Below are positions 8,303 to 17,059 of a stretch of 64,000 nucleotides of DNA, in pieces (the first letter of the stretch is position 1; every line of letters starts with the position of its first letter). The notes beneath the pieces are model-generated. The model was not told where the DNA came from and searched no databases. It saw only the letters and a list, made by a program, of their open reading frames with translations. The stretch lies in the NCBI RefSeq assembly GCF_947166265.1, contig NZ_CAMVDO010000003.1:1-64000 (forward strand), written 5' to 3'. The position numbers were made by a program, and so were the translations under genes. Origin of the DNA: an uncultured Fibrobacter sp. GTDB lineage: Bacteria; Fibrobacterota; Fibrobacteria; Fibrobacterales; Fibrobacteraceae.

Positions 8303-9301
8303 ATGATAAACTTTAAGACCCCAGAACTTTCTGATCGGGCTGCAGCGGCAAAGGCCGTAGCCGATTCGGGCTATACCGGCAGTGACGTAAGCTTCGCGAA
8401 CATTTTCCTGCTACGGCAAAAGTACGGCACGCAGATTGCGCTGCAAGACGGGTTCCTTTTCCGCTACTATAACGGAGTTGGGAGCCGTCGTGGGTACGCT
8501 TTCCCGCTGGGGGAGGGCGATGCGGGTGCGGCAATCGCGCTTATTGTCGAAGATGCCCACAAATCGGGCCGTCCGCTGGAATTTTGCCTGGTGGATGAGC
8601 CGCGGGCTCAGATTTTGCGGGAATATTTTAAGACAGCTGGGTCGAACGGCGCAGAACCGCCCCTTCATTTTACAGAAAACCGCGGCGACAGCGACTACAT
8701 CTATTCTGCCGAAAGCCTTGCCACCTTGGCTGGAAACCAGTACAAGAAAAAGCGCAACCACGTTTCTCGATTTAACAGGACTTATTCGAACTACGAAATT
8801 CGCCCGCTTACGCCGGAGAATTTTGCAGACGCGCTTGCGGTCGAAAAGAGTTGGCTCAACATCGAAACCTTGGGCGAATCCAGCGATACCGACTGCGAAT
8901 GCACCTGCGAATGCCGCGAAGCCGCCTGGGCGGAACGCTCCGAAGATGAAAAATCCAGACTCTCGGAATACTGCGCTATCCGCGAGGCACTCGAAAACTT
9001 TGATGCTCTCGGCATGAAAGGGGCGGTGCTCTATATTGGCGGAGTTCCCGCTGGCATGACGATGGCTTCAGAAATTTTGCCCGGCGTCTGGGACACGCAT
9101 TTTGAAAAGGTCATCGACGAATATGCCGAAAATGGCGGCTATGCGATTATAAACAAACTGTTCGCCGAAAAACTCTGGGCTACGGGAGCTCATTTAATCA
9201 ACCGCGAAGAAGATATCGGCATCGAAGGACTCCGCAAGGCAAAACTCTCGTACTACCCGCAAACGATTCTCGATAAAATGCACGTTCGAGAGGGGGAGTG
9301 A
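8303..9301 (+). CDS. DUF2156 / phosphatidylglycerol lysyltransferase C-domain-like protein
   Basis: 332 aa, cytosolic, with a GNAT-like pattern of the DUF2156 family (LPG_synthase_C-related): NQYKKKRNHVSRFNRTY, EKSWL, AVLYIGGVPAGMTMAS, FEKVIDEYAENGGYAIINKLFAEKL, NREEDIGIEGLRKAKLSYYP. Relatives carry out acyl or aminoacyl transfer, but the substrate here is unknown. An unusual insert near residue 200 holds five Cys in a short acidic stretch (CECTCEC) that could bind metal. Its stop overlaps the start of the cysteine-cluster protein downstream, so the two are translationally coupled. Confidence 0.75.
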   Translation: MINFKTPELSDRAAAAKAVADSGYTGSDVSFANIFLLRQKYGTQIALQDGFLFRYYNGVGSRRGYAFPLGEGDAGAAIALIVEDAHKSGRPLEFCLVDEPRAQILREYFKTAGSNGAEPPLHFTENRGDSDYIYSAESLATLAGNQYKKKRNHVSRFNRTYSNYEIRPLTPENFADALAVEKSWLNIETLGESSDTDCECTCECREAAWAERSEDEKSRLSEYCAIREALENFDALGMKGAVLYIGGVPAGMTMASEILPGVWDTHFEKVIDEYAENGGYAIINKLFAEKLWATGAHLINREEDIGIEGLRKAKLSYYPQTILDKMHVREGE

Positions 9302-9777
9302 TGCTTTCTCGCGTCCTTTTAAGATCATCCTGTGCCGCCTGCAAGTTTTGTTGCTCATTCCGCAGGCAGAGCCTCTGGGAAACGCCGCTGTTCCCGCCCG
9401 AAGTCACCGAAAAACTGAGCAAACCCAATGAATACGGCGTGGTGGGGGAGTTCCGCGATGGTCAAATTATCCTTGGTGGGTACAAAACCGCCGATCCCGA
9501 AGAAGAAGTACCCTGCACCTTCCTGGACCCGCACAAAGGTTGCATCCTAAAACCCGAAGACAAGCCCTTTGACTGCTCCATCTGGCCACTCCGCATCATG
9601 CGTAAAGATGGTGAACTCGTCATCGCCCTCACGCCCACCTGTCCGAGTGTCGGCGCAGTTCCAAGTCAGGCACTCGTCAATCTCGTAAAAAACGGCCTCG
9701 GCGATAAAATTTTCGAATACGCCAAGACGCACCCATACATCATCAAGGAATACCGCGAAGGTTTCCCGATAATTTAA
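9301..9777 (+). CDS. YkgJ-family cysteine cluster protein
   Basis: 158 aa. The N-terminal SSCAACKFCCSFR and the later CTFLDPHKGCILKPEDKPFDC form the Cys pattern of YkgJ-like putative Zn/Fe-binding proteins. The ATG at 9301 overlaps the TGA of the upstream gene (TGATG). Biochemical role unknown; relatives have been proposed to act in metal chelation or protein modification. The C-terminal half is unremarkable. Confidence 0.75.
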   Translation: MLSRVLLRSSCAACKFCCSFRRQSLWETPLFPPEVTEKLSKPNEYGVVGEFRDGQIILGGYKTADPEEEVPCTFLDPHKGCILKPEDKPFDCSIWPLRIMRKDGELVIALTPTCPSVGAVPSQALVNLVKNGLGDKIFEYAKTHPYIIKEYREGFPII

Positions 9778-9799
9778 TCCGATTGCGTTTTTCACGCCT

Positions 9800-10384
9800 T
9801 TAATGCGAACCTAAAGACAAAGCAATTTTCTTGCACTTGGCAATTTCTTTGGGCGTAAGGCCGGGCCTCTTATGAGTTGCGCCTTTTTGAATTACGCTTG
9901 CGATTTTGAAGCCGCTCCAGCAAAGAACTTCTTTCAGGGCGCGGACGGTGCCTGCCGACTGCTTGAAAATCAGGTTGAAGGGCCATGGGGTAGTGCATGT
10001 CGTGACGATGACGGCTTTCTTTCCTTTCAAGAGGGGAATCGGGTACCCTTTTTCGCTGTGGTCCATCATTCCATAAACCCAGCGGTCAAAAAGCATTTTG
10101 AGTTGCCCGGTCATATTGCCCCAGTAGCAAGGCGAACCGACCACAAGAGCGTCGCTTTCTTGCACCAGGCGCAGAATCCGTTTCGCATCGTCTTCCGGCA
10201 TGACGCAATCGTGTGTGCTGCGGCATTTCATGCAACCGATACACGGGCGAAATTCCAGCTTGCAAACATCAACAATATTGACCTCGGAGCCATTTTCGAA
10301 TAGGGTATCGCCTATGATATTCAGCATCTGGCTGATGTTTCCGTCTTTGCGCGGGCTCGCATTCAAAATGACCACTTTTCTCAT
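9800..10384 (-). CDS. Flavodoxin-fold NAD(P)H-dependent FMN reductase
   Basis: NADPH-dependent FMN reductase / iron-sulfur flavoprotein-like: VVILNASPRKDGNISQML (phosphate loop of FMN), a Cys cluster CIGCMKC...DC (residues about 46-57) and VVGSPCYWGNMTGQLKMLFDR (FMN-contacting loop). The start at 10384 has GGAG 6 nt upstream; the longer frame to 10438 lacks support. The Cys cluster could hold an Fe-S cluster, as in iron-sulfur flavoproteins. Physiological substrate unknown. Convergent with the YkgJ-like gene. Confidence 0.85.
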   Translation of the reverse strand: MRKVVILNASPRKDGNISQMLNIIGDTLFENGSEVNIVDVCKLEFRPCIGCMKCRSTHDCVMPEDDAKRILRLVQESDALVVGSPCYWGNMTGQLKMLFDRWVYGMMDHSEKGYPIPLLKGKKAVIVTTCTTPWPFNLIFKQSAGTVRALKEVLCWSGFKIASVIQKGATHKRPGLTPKEIAKCKKIALSLGSH

Positions 10385-10466
10385 TGTGTCTCCATCCAAA
10401 AGAAACGTTCTTCTATAAAACTTTCCCTTGTTAAACACCCCAGAATCTAGAAAATGTCACTTTCAA

Positions 10467-10510
10467 AATAAAAAACACCCCCGACACGCAAATGCCGGGG
10501 GGATGTTTTC
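10467..10510 (-). terminator. Terminator after dnaJ
   Basis: CCCCCG...CGGGGG stem followed on the minus strand by GTGTTTTTTATTTT; the flanks also pair (AAAACA / TGTTTT). Confidence 0.6.
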
Positions 10511-10512
10511 AC

Positions 10513-10570
10513 AAAGTGAGCGCAACGCGCGAACGACCTCATACCTCAGAGGCGCCGTGCGCCGACCTCA
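10513..10570. repeat. AGTGAGCG...CGAACGAC intergenic repeat
   Basis: A short GC-rich palindromic element (GAGGCGCCGTGCGCC) beginning AAAGTGAGCG, related to the insertion at 3015. Confidence 0.4.
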
Positions 10571-10573
10571 CTC

Positions 10574-11719
10574 CTATTTAAACAGATTCTTCATCTTCTC
10601 GAGGAAGGATTCTTCCTGCGCGGTTTCCTTGTCGTGGCGCAGTTCCGCGAGTTTCTGGTAGAGTTCCTTCTCTTCGCGGCTCAAATCCTTCGGGATTTCC
10701 ACGCCGATGTTCACATAGAGGCTTCCACGGTCACCGCGCTTGTTCAGCGGGTACAGGCCCTGTTCGCGCAGGCGCAAGATGCTCCCGGCCTGAGTGCCGG
10801 CCGCAATCTTGATCTGCACTTCGCTACCGTCCAGCGTCGGGATTCGCTGCGTTCCGCCAAGCACCAGCTTGTGGACCGGCACCTTGATTTCGCAATGCAA
10901 ATCGTCGCCTTCGCGGCTGTAGAAGTCGTCGGGCTTTTCGGCAATGACCGCCAGCAAGTCGCCGCAGGCACCGCCGCGAGGCCCGCAGTTGCCTTCGCCA
11001 CGCAGGTTCAGGTACTGGCCCTCGGCAACGCCCGCCGGAATCTTGATGGAAATTTCTTCCGTTTCCTGCACACGGCCCTCGCCGTGGCAATGCGGGCACG
11101 GTTTCGCGATGACTTCGCCCATGCCGTTACAGGTGGGGCAGGCGCTTTCGGTAATCATCTGGAAAAATCCGCCCGTAGAGCGGCGCACACGACCCGTTCC
11201 ATGACAGGTATCGCAGGTCTTGATGTCCTGGCCGCCCTTGCCGTTACATTCCGTACACGGCGTGTAGCGTTTCAGGCGAACCTTCTTGGTGCAACCCTCG
11301 AAGATTTCCTTGTAACTGAGCGCCACCTTGATCTGCAAGTCGTTTCCGCGCGGAGGCCCGGCCTTACGCGAGCTCCTGCGGCCACCGCCGCCAAAGCCAC
11401 CGAATCCACCACCGAAAATATCGCCAAAGTTCGCGAAAATATCCTCGAAACTGAATCCCTGGCCGCCGAATCCGCCGCCACCAAAACCGCCACCGGGGGC
11501 GTTGAAGCCGAACTGGTCATACTGCTTACGCTTCTCGGGGTTGCTGAGCACATCGTAAGCTTCGGCAGCCTCCTTGAACTTCTCTTCGGCTTCCTTGTCG
11601 CCCGGATTCTTGTCCGGGTGGTACTTGATGGCAAGTTTCTTGTAGGCGTGCTTGATCTCGTCAGCACTCGCGTCCTTGCCGACGCCTAGAACTTCGTAAT
11701 AATCTCTTTTTTCAGCCAT
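10574..11719 (-). CDS. dnaJ: Chaperone protein DnaJ
   Basis: Hsp40 co-chaperone that stimulates DnaK ATPase and delivers unfolded clients. Order: J domain (residues 1-70, HPD in [10 protein letters not shown]), Gly/Phe-rich linker (about 72-115), four CxxCxGxG zinc repeats ([32 protein letters not shown]), then client-binding C-domains. Length 381 aa is standard. It is downstream of dnaK on the same strand with a 264-bp repeat-containing gap and no promoter I could recognise in the gap, so it may be transcribed from the dnaK promoter. Confidence 0.97.
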   Translation of the reverse strand: MAEKRDYYEVLGVGKDASADEIKHAYKKLAIKYHPDKNPGDKEAEEKFKEAAEAYDVLSNPEKRKQYDQFGFNAPGGGFGGGGFGGQGFSFEDIFANFGDIFGGGFGGFGGGGRRSSRKAGPPRGNDLQIKVALSYKEIFEGCTKKVRLKRYTPCTECNGKGGQDIKTCDTCHGTGRVRRSTGGFFQMITESACPTCNGMGEVIAKPCPHCHGEGRVQETEEISIKIPAGVAEGQYLNLRGEGNCGPRGGACGDLLAVIAEKPDDFYSREGDDLHCEIKVPVHKLVLGGTQRIPTLDGSEVQIKIAAGTQAGSILRLREQGLYPLNKRGDRGSLYVNIGVEIPKDLSREEKELYQKLAELRHDKETAQEESFLEKMKNLFK

Positions 11720-11983
11720 TTTGCCCTCCGGGCAAATTAGACGAGAGACGAGAGACGAGAGACGAGAGATAAATCTCCCTACCTTTTTCCCTAAAATCTC
11801 TAAATACAGTCGTCATAACAAAAAATCTTCTTTTAAACAAAAAGGATTGCTCCCTAAATAGAGAGCTAATCCATTTGATAAACGAGAGTAAAAAGACGAA
11901 AGATTATTCATAAGATTAAATTTTCAGCTTAAGACCTCTTTCGTCTCTCGTCTGTAGGACCGAAAGTCCGTTCTCTCGTCTAA
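11720..11983. repeat. dnaK-dnaJ gap with AGACGAG heptamer repeats
   Basis: Four exact head-to-tail copies of AGACGAG at 11739-11766, and related CTCGTCT / TCGTCTCTCG copies at 11938-11983. The same heptamers occur before the slyD-like gene (about 42435-42470). No coding sequence seen. Confidence 0.6.
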
Positions 11984-13885
11984 TTAGTCAACCACTTCCG
12001 CGTCGACGACTTCCGGGCCATCGCCCTTCTTGTCGTTCTTCGGCTGTTCAGAAGCACCCGGCTGCGGACCCGGCTGAGCCTGGTTTGCACCGGCGGCCTG
12101 GGCCATGGAGCTGATCATGCCCTGGAGCTTGTCCATAGCAGCCTTGATCTCTTCCTTGGTGCCGTTGTCCTTCTTGGCCTTGATGTCGTCGATAGCAGCC
12201 TGGAGCTGGCTCTTGGTGTCGGCCGGGAGCTTGTCGCCAAATTCCTTGAGCTGACCTTCGGCCTGGTAAGCCATCTGTTCGGCCTGGTTCCTGATGTCCA
12301 CCAGTTCGCGCTGTTCCTTGTCCTTGGCAGCGTTGGCTTCGGCATCCTTCACCATCTTGTTGATTTCGTCTTCAGACAAGCCGCTGGAAGAAGTAATCTT
12401 GATGGACTGTTCCTTGCCGGTTTCCTTGTCCTTGGCAGACACGTGCACAATGCCGTTTGCGTCGATATCGAAGGTCACTTCGATCTGCGGCACGCCACGC
12501 GGCTTCTTCGGGAGGTCGGTCAAGTCGAACTTGCCGAGCGTACGGTTGTCGCGGGCAAATTCGCGTTCGCCCTGGAGCACGTGAATCGTCACAGCCGGCT
12601 GGTTGTCTTCGGCGGTGGAGAACACCTGGCTCTTCTTGGTCGGAATCGTGGTGTTACGGTCGATGAGCTTGGTCATCACGCCACCGAGAGTTTCGATACC
12701 CAAGGAAAGCGGGGTCACGTCGAGGAGCAACACGTCCTTCACGGAGGAGTCGCCGCTAAGCACGGCACCCTGGACGGCGGCACCGATAGCCACCACTTCG
12801 TCCGGGTTCACAGTCTTGTTCGGTTCCTTGCCGAAGAACTTCTTCACGGCTTCCTGAACGGCCGGAATACGGGTAGAACCACCGACCAGAATCACCTCGT
12901 CGATTTCGCTCAGGGAGAGGCCGGAGTCGGCGATAGCCTTGCGGCAGGGTTCCATGGAGCGTTCCACCAGGTGGGCGGTCAGCTGGTCAAACTTTGCACG
13001 GCTGAGCGTGAGGTCCAAGTGTTTCGGGCCCGAAGCGTCGGCAGTGATGAAGGGGAGGTTGATGTTCGTAGAAGTCGTGGCAGAAAGGTCGATCTTCGCC
13101 TTTTCCGCGGCATCCTTCAAACGCTGCAGGGCCATCTTGTCCTTCTTCAGGTCGATGCCCGGATTGTCCTTCTTGAATTCGTCGTTGATCCAGTCGATAA
13201 TCACTTCGTCGAAGTTGTCACCGCCGAGCATCGTATCGCCGTTGGTGGCCTTCACGCTGAACATGCCGTCGTCGATTTCAAGGATGGAAATATCGAACGT
13301 ACCACCACCGAGGTCATACACGGCGACCTTTTCGCTCTTCTTGGAGTCAAGACCGTAGGCAAGGGCTGCTGCCGTCGGTTCGTTCACGATACGCAGCACT
13401 TCGAGGCCAGCAATCTTACCGGCATCCTTCGTAGCCTGACGCTGGGAGTCGTTAAAGTAGGCAGGCACCGTAATCACGGCCTGCGTCACCGGCTGGCCCA
13501 GGTAGTCTTCGGCAATCTTCTTCATGGTCTGGAGAACCATGGCCGAAATCTCGGGAGGAGCGAACTGCTTGTCGTCCACCTGCACGCGGACCGGGTCGGA
13601 ACCCGTGCCCACCAGCTTGTAGGGCATGTTCTTTTCGGCAGCGGAGCATTCGCCAGCCGTACGGCCCATGAAACGCTTGATGGAGTAAATCGTCTTTTCG
13701 GGGTTGGTGATGGCCTGACGCTTTGCCACGTGGCCCACCAGACGTTCGCCGTTCTTGCCGAAAGCGACAATGGACGGGGTGGTGCGGAAACCTTCCGCGT
13801 TAGCGATCACGACCGGCTTGCCGCCTTCCATCACGGACACGCAGCTGTTGGTCGTACCAAGGTCAATACCGATAATCTTGCTCAT
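11984..13885 (-). CDS. dnaK: Chaperone protein DnaK (Hsp70)
   Basis: ATP-driven Hsp70 chaperone, 633 aa. ATPase domain: [11 protein letters not shown] (phosphate 1), [46 protein letters not shown] (phosphate 2), [14 protein letters not shown] (adenosine). Linker [15 protein letters not shown], substrate-binding domain, helical lid and a tail ending EVVDAEVVD, close to the usual EEVD-like end. It starts at 13885 with a GGAG-type RBS. Upstream lies a near-perfect sigma-54 promoter and two palindromes, unlike the usual sigma-32 or CIRCE control. Confidence 0.98.
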   Translation of the reverse strand: MSKIIGIDLGTTNSCVSVMEGGKPVVIANAEGFRTTPSIVAFGKNGERLVGHVAKRQAITNPEKTIYSIKRFMGRTAGECSAAEKNMPYKLVGTGSDPVRVQVDDKQFAPPEISAMVLQTMKKIAEDYLGQPVTQAVITVPAYFNDSQRQATKDAGKIAGLEVLRIVNEPTAAALAYGLDSKKSEKVAVYDLGGGTFDISILEIDDGMFSVKATNGDTMLGGDNFDEVIIDWINDEFKKDNPGIDLKKDKMALQRLKDAAEKAKIDLSATTSTNINLPFITADASGPKHLDLTLSRAKFDQLTAHLVERSMEPCRKAIADSGLSLSEIDEVILVGGSTRIPAVQEAVKKFFGKEPNKTVNPDEVVAIGAAVQGAVLSGDSSVKDVLLLDVTPLSLGIETLGGVMTKLIDRNTTIPTKKSQVFSTAEDNQPAVTIHVLQGEREFARDNRTLGKFDLTDLPKKPRGVPQIEVTFDIDANGIVHVSAKDKETGKEQSIKITSSSGLSEDEINKMVKDAEANAAKDKEQRELVDIRNQAEQMAYQAEGQLKEFGDKLPADTKSQLQAAIDDIKAKKDNGTKEEIKAAMDKLQGMISSMAQAAGANQAQPGPQPGASEQPKNDKKGDGPEVVDAEVVD

Positions 13886-13961
13886 AATGAGTCTCCTATT
13901 TTAAATTCTTGCCGCCCGCGAATCATTCCGAAAGGGGGCGATTTTTTACGCCCATACATAA

Positions 13962-13976
13962 GCAAAACCCGTGCCA
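13962..13976 (-). promoter_or_regulatory. Sigma-54 (-24/-12) promoter of dnaK
   Basis: The minus strand reads TTGGCACGGGTTTTGCT, matching the consensus TGGCACG-N4-TTGC exactly. It ends 77 nt before the dnaK start codon. The grpE promoter at 29522 has the same sequence type and distance. Confidence 0.75.
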
Positions 13977-14006
13977 AATGCTAATAACTGGCAAAAAACG
14001 GCCATT

Positions 14007-14072
14007 TTGTTTCGTTCTGAAACAAGATAGCGGCGAAAAAAGGGGTAAAACTGGCTTGTTTCATAATGAAAT
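14007..14072 (-). promoter_or_regulatory. Two palindromic activator-type sites upstream of the dnaK sigma-54 promoter
   Basis: Site 1 (14007-14025): TTGTTTC-N5-GAAACAA, perfect 7-bp arms. Site 2 (14058-14072): GTTTCATAATGAAAT. The centres are 49 bp apart, at roughly -66 and -115 from the predicted start, where enhancer-binding proteins bind. The grpE site at 29554 has the core GTTTCATAAT. Confidence 0.6.
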
Positions 14073-14316
14073 AGTAGACAGTAGGACGAAGTCCGTTAGT
14101 GGTTGGTGGTTAGGATGGTCGCGGAATGTGTCATCCTGAGCGGAGAGCCGCAGGCTCGTAGTCGAAGGATCCAGACCCACATAAAAGGGGAGGGGGAAGC
14201 CTCCCCCTGGTTCGCACTCCGTTGCTCACCACCCCTTCTCCTAGGGGGACACCCCCTAACACCCCCAATTCTTTTTCAAAAATGTATATTTCAGCAAAAC
14301 GGAAGTTGAGGGATAG
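14073..14316. other. Intergenic repeats upstream of a FISUMP gene
   Basis: Contains degenerate GTTAGTGGTTGGTGGTTAGG-type repeats, a TGTCATCCTGAGC element (14129-14172, ending GAAGGATCC) and a GGGGAGG...CCTCCCC hairpin near 14190. A TATATT box at about 14285 probably serves the FISUMP gene. No gene seen. Confidence 0.5.
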
Positions 14317-15462
14317 ATGATATTTCGAAAGATCGTAGTGACCGCAGCAATCGCTTGCCTAGTTCTTGCTTTTACCGCCTGCGGTGACGACGACAGCAGC
14401 AGTTTCGTTGAGCCGGAGAAGGAATCTTCGTCTAGCGAAATCCTGAGCAGCGGCGACGATAGCGTCTCGTCTTCGTCTACGAACAGCTCTTCCTCTGCAA
14501 AATCAAGTTCGTCTACGGACTCCAAGAGCAGTTCTTCTGCAACATCGAGCAGCTCGGGAACGTCTGCGGGCTCGTCAGCAGGGAGTAGCAGTAGCTCTAG
14601 TAAAGCGAGAATCCCTTGCTCCGAGGAAGATGAAACGGCAACACTTAATGGGGCCGATGTTATCTGTCATGACGGGTATTGGGTTCCGGTGTCCTCTAGT
14701 TCGGCTGTGCCCACTAGCAGCTACTTCGACATGACGAACCAGTTTAACGAGAAGGTGTCATACGGCGAGTTCACAGACCATCGTGACGGACAAAAATATC
14801 GTACGGTGACGATTGATTATAAGTACCATATGCGCGGCGTTGATTCTGTTACCATATTTGCCGAGAATTTGAACTACGGTGAGAGGGTGCCGGGCGGAAC
14901 GGTGCAGGGGAATGGGACCAAGTATTGCTACGATGACGATCCGTGGTACTGCGAAAATGGCTGGGGCGGTCTCTATACCTGGAGCAATGCCATGGGTTTC
15001 CCTGCCGTATGTGATAGTTTCTCTGTCGCTTCGGAAAAATGCCCTAATAAGTTTGATTTAAGCAATAAGAATGAAAATTTCGATGGTGATGTTCAGTTCC
15101 TTCAGCATCAAGGGATTTGCCCAGAGGGGTGGCATGTGATGAACGAGGATATATGGGCACTTCTGTCTGAAATGAGCCGTCGTGATGTTGCCTACTACAT
15201 GGGCTCGAAGGTTGCCGGATTCGGTAACGAGAACTTGTACGGAATGTCATTACTGCCTACCGGTTATTGGGAACGCTATCCAAACGGTACAACGGTGTTT
15301 CAAAATATAAAGGAACAGACGCTATTTTGGCTTCCCGAACAGAATTCTGACTATCCGGATGAGGCTAAATTGACAAACGTTATGGATAACCAAACGTCTC
15401 GAGGCGGGGCTCGAAAGAAGAATGATTATGCGCATTCCGTCCGCTGTGTAAAAAACTACTAA
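14317..15462 (+). CDS. FISUMP-domain polyserine lipoprotein
   Basis: 381 aa. Clear lipoprotein signal (MIFRKIVVTAAIACLVLAFTAC, Cys about residue 22), then a Ser-rich linker to about residue 130 and a FISUMP domain (YFDMTNQFNEKVSYGEFTD, AENLNYGERVPGG, YCYDDDPWYCENGWGGLYTW, GICPEGWHVMN, SVRCVKNY). It is very close to the gene at the left window edge, including shared stretches such as YYMGSKVAGF and ENLYGMSLLP. As the first gene of the second FISUMP/LEPR cassette it shows what the truncated first gene probably looks like. Role unknown; presumed outer-surface protein. Confidence 0.9.
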   Translation: MIFRKIVVTAAIACLVLAFTACGDDDSSSFVEPEKESSSSEILSSGDDSVSSSSTNSSSSAKSSSSTDSKSSSSATSSSSGTSAGSSAGSSSSSSKARIPCSEEDETATLNGADVICHDGYWVPVSSSSAVPTSSYFDMTNQFNEKVSYGEFTDHRDGQKYRTVTIDYKYHMRGVDSVTIFAENLNYGERVPGGTVQGNGTKYCYDDDPWYCENGWGGLYTWSNAMGFPAVCDSFSVASEKCPNKFDLSNKNENFDGDVQFLQHQGICPEGWHVMNEDIWALLSEMSRRDVAYYMGSKVAGFGNENLYGMSLLPTGYWERYPNGTTVFQNIKEQTLFWLPEQNSDYPDEAKLTNVMDNQTSRGGARKKNDYAHSVRCVKNY

Positions 15463-15491
15463 TTATAACAAGGTTTTAAATAAATTAACTA

Positions 15492-15510
15492 GGCTTTTCC
15501 TTGAAAAGCC
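15492..15510 (+). promoter_or_regulatory. Stem-loop upstream of LEPR peptide gene (second cassette)
   Basis: GGCTTTTC-CTT-GAAAAGCC, perfect 8-bp stem, 12 nt before the ATG. Same place and size as at 1221 but different stem bases. Confidence 0.5.
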
Positions 15511-15522
15511 AATGGAATCTAT

Positions 15523-15660
15523 ATGTCCAAGTCCAAAAAGAACAACAAAAAAACTGCCAAGAAAGTTTCTCGCAACAGCTACAAAATTGAGTCTCTCGAA
15601 CCGAGACTCCTGATGGACGCTTCGGTAAACGATTGGTGCACTGTTGTGGTATTAGAATAA
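15523..15660 (+). CDS. Short LEPR-XLL signature peptide (45 aa)
   Basis: Not in a long frame, but aligned with the peptide at 1250: basic Lys/Asn N-terminus, then YKIESLEPRLLMDASVNDW, then a new tail CTVVVLE. At DNA level the sequence jumps from the VNDW codons directly to the last 30 bp of the 1250 copy (TGCACTGTTGT...), so an internal deletion of about 260 bp with a frame change explains the short form. The RBS of the following FISUMP fragment is intact. Either a decaying gene or a minimal peptide. Confidence 0.5.
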   Translation: MSKSKKNNKKTAKKVSRNSYKIESLEPRLLMDASVNDWCTVVVLE

Positions 15661-15673
15661 AAAGGAAGTTAGA

Positions 15674-15736
15674 ATGAAAACATTAAGGAGCTATACAAAG
15701 AACGTCATTGCGAATAGTAGTGTCATCCTATATTAA
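15674..15736 (+). pseudogene. Detached 5' fragment of a FISUMP lipoprotein gene
   Basis: It encodes MKTLRSYTKNVIANSSVIL with the same RBS and nearly identical DNA as the start of the gene at 1676. The match ends at 15729, where the IS110-containing insertion begins; the rest of the gene resumes at 16997. In its new context the frame stops after 20 codons. Confidence 0.75.
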
Positions 15737-15753
15737 TAGGGTGACATTTTTTT
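15721..15753 (+). terminator. Terminator-like hairpin at the left insertion junction
   Basis: TGTCATCCTAT-ATTA-ATAGGGTGACA (11-bp stem with one wobble) followed by TTTTTTT. One arm is the end of the interrupted gene, so the hairpin was created by the insertion. Confidence 0.6.
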
Positions 15754-15759
15754 ATTCTG

Positions 15760-15958
15760 TTGTAAACTTAAAAATTGGGAGTGGAACGGGTAACCCGACT
15801 GTGTCATTTAGGCTTTGAAGCCTGTTCAGGACGAAGGCACCCGCCCCATTCCTTCCCTTAAGCCCGGACAGTTTGATGGCCCGTGCAGGCCGGATAATTT
15901 GGATAATGGGACATAGGGAAGATCTCCCATGATTAAATATAGCAACAAGGAGTCCGGT
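15760..15958 (+). ncRNA. Candidate IS110 bridge RNA region
   Basis: The non-coding part upstream of the transposase is rich in short complementary blocks (GGGAGTGGAACGGG / CCCGCCCCATTCC, GGCTTTGAAGCC, AACGGGTAACCCG). IS110 elements of the IS621 type encode a structured bridge RNA here that pairs with donor and target DNA. Assignment rests on position and fold potential only. Confidence 0.45.
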
Positions 15959-16921
15959 ATGGAAACATGGATTGGAATAGACATTTCAAAAGACACATTC
16001 GACGCCGCCTGGGAGCAGGATGGAAAAAAGGAACATGAGAAGTTCTCGAATACGACCGCCGGATTCAAGGCTCTTCTAAAGTGGGTGCCCGATGGTTCCA
16101 AGTTTGTTATGGAGGCTACGGGCACATACCATTTGCGGTGCGCGACATTTCTTGCAGGAAGTGGACTCCATGTTTCCGTCGAGAACCCTCTTGCGATTAA
16201 GCGTTTCATTCAAAGCGATCTTCGTCGATGCAAGAACGACGTGTCCGATTCGTTCTCTATCGCAAAATATGGTCGTGAGAAAAGTCCCAGGGCATGGACG
16301 GTTCCGTCGGAGGAAGCCCGTGAAGCTAGACGGCTGCAGGGGTTGATTGAACTTTTGCGGGAGCAAATCTCCGCTCAGACGAACTATTTCCATGCACTTC
16401 AGCAAGAGGACCTGAAGGACGACGCACAGAAGCTGTGCAAGGCGTCTATCGCCAAGATGAAGGTTGCCATTGCCGATGCAGAAGACAGGTTTAAATCGAT
16501 TGTGAGCAGGTTTTGGAAAGACGATGTCGAGCGGATATCCTCCATTCCCGGAGTGGGCAAGATGTCGGCATGCAAGCTGATTGCCAAGGTAGAGGATTTC
16601 AACCGCTTTGAGGATTCCAGGCAGTTCATGTCGTGGCTGGGGATGACTCCAAGGAACATGCAGTCAGGAACCAGCATCCATGTGAATGGGGGCATAACCA
16701 AGATGGGGGACGGGCGCTTGAGAACGCAGTTCTATATGTGTGCTGTTTCCGCTATTCAGTCCAATGGCCGGTGTAGGGCCATGTATGAGCGTATGGTCAG
16801 CAAGGGAAAGCCGGTCAAAGTAGCCCTCGTAGCTGTCGCTTGCAAGCTCCTTAAAACTGCATACGCACTTGTGACGAAAAAACAGATGTATAACGCTAAT
16901 TTTTTACAGTTTGCCCCTTGA
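15959..16921 (+). CDS. IS110 family transposase
   Basis: 320 aa. N-terminal RuvC-like DEDD domain: GIDISKDTFDAAW (first Asp), VMEATGTYH (Glu), KNDVSDSFSIAKYG (Asp region). C-terminal Transposase_20 domain: ISSIPGVGKMSACKLIAKV, FMSWLGMTPRNMQSGTS and a Ser/Gly-rich stretch, followed by the usual basic tail. The start at 15959 has AAGGAG 6-7 nt upstream; a longer frame opens at 15929 without an RBS. The gene appears intact, so the element may be active. Confidence 0.93.
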   Translation: METWIGIDISKDTFDAAWEQDGKKEHEKFSNTTAGFKALLKWVPDGSKFVMEATGTYHLRCATFLAGSGLHVSVENPLAIKRFIQSDLRRCKNDVSDSFSIAKYGREKSPRAWTVPSEEAREARRLQGLIELLREQISAQTNYFHALQQEDLKDDAQKLCKASIAKMKVAIADAEDRFKSIVSRFWKDDVERISSIPGVGKMSACKLIAKVEDFNRFEDSRQFMSWLGMTPRNMQSGTSIHVNGGITKMGDGRLRTQFYMCAVSAIQSNGRCRAMYERMVSKGKPVKVALVAVACKLLKTAYALVTKKQMYNANFLQFAP

Positions 16922-17059
16922 ATTTTACTACAGTTTGTCCTGAGCTATACGAAACTAGACAACTTGTTGTCAAAGTTGAGTTATGCCCTTTGGGTAGGAA
17001 CGGAGTGGAGTCTCTTTGACCACTTGGCAACTTGTTGCCTTAGTGGGCATGATCCCCGA

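Larger units (their letters stand above)
15730..16996 (+). mobile_element. IS110-family insertion element interrupting a FISUMP gene
   Basis: Aligning with the intact copy at 1676 places the inserted DNA between 15729 and 16997, where 4 bp (GAGC) of the target are replaced. It holds one DEDD-type transposase and a roughly 200-bp non-coding left part. No terminal inverted repeats are visible, as is usual for IS110. Exact IS ends within this interval cannot be fixed from one copy. Confidence 0.75.

Noticed and set aside
10634-11689. 351-codon open frame antisense to dnaJ
   Set aside because: Mirror frame of the Gly- and Cys-rich dnaJ gene; no recognisable protein.
11739-11766. Possible CRISPR array from AGACGAG repeats
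   Set aside because: The units are 7-bp direct repeats without spacers; no cas genes in the window.
12443-13984. 513-codon open frame antisense to dnaK
   Set aside because: It is the mirror of a highly conserved gene; the product is His/Arg-rich without any domain. High-GC third positions on the coding strand create such frames.
13886-14072. CIRCE or sigma-32 heat-shock control of dnaK
   Set aside because: No TTAGCACTC-N9-GAGTGCTAA and no sigma-32-like boxes at the right spacing; the sigma-54 match is much better.
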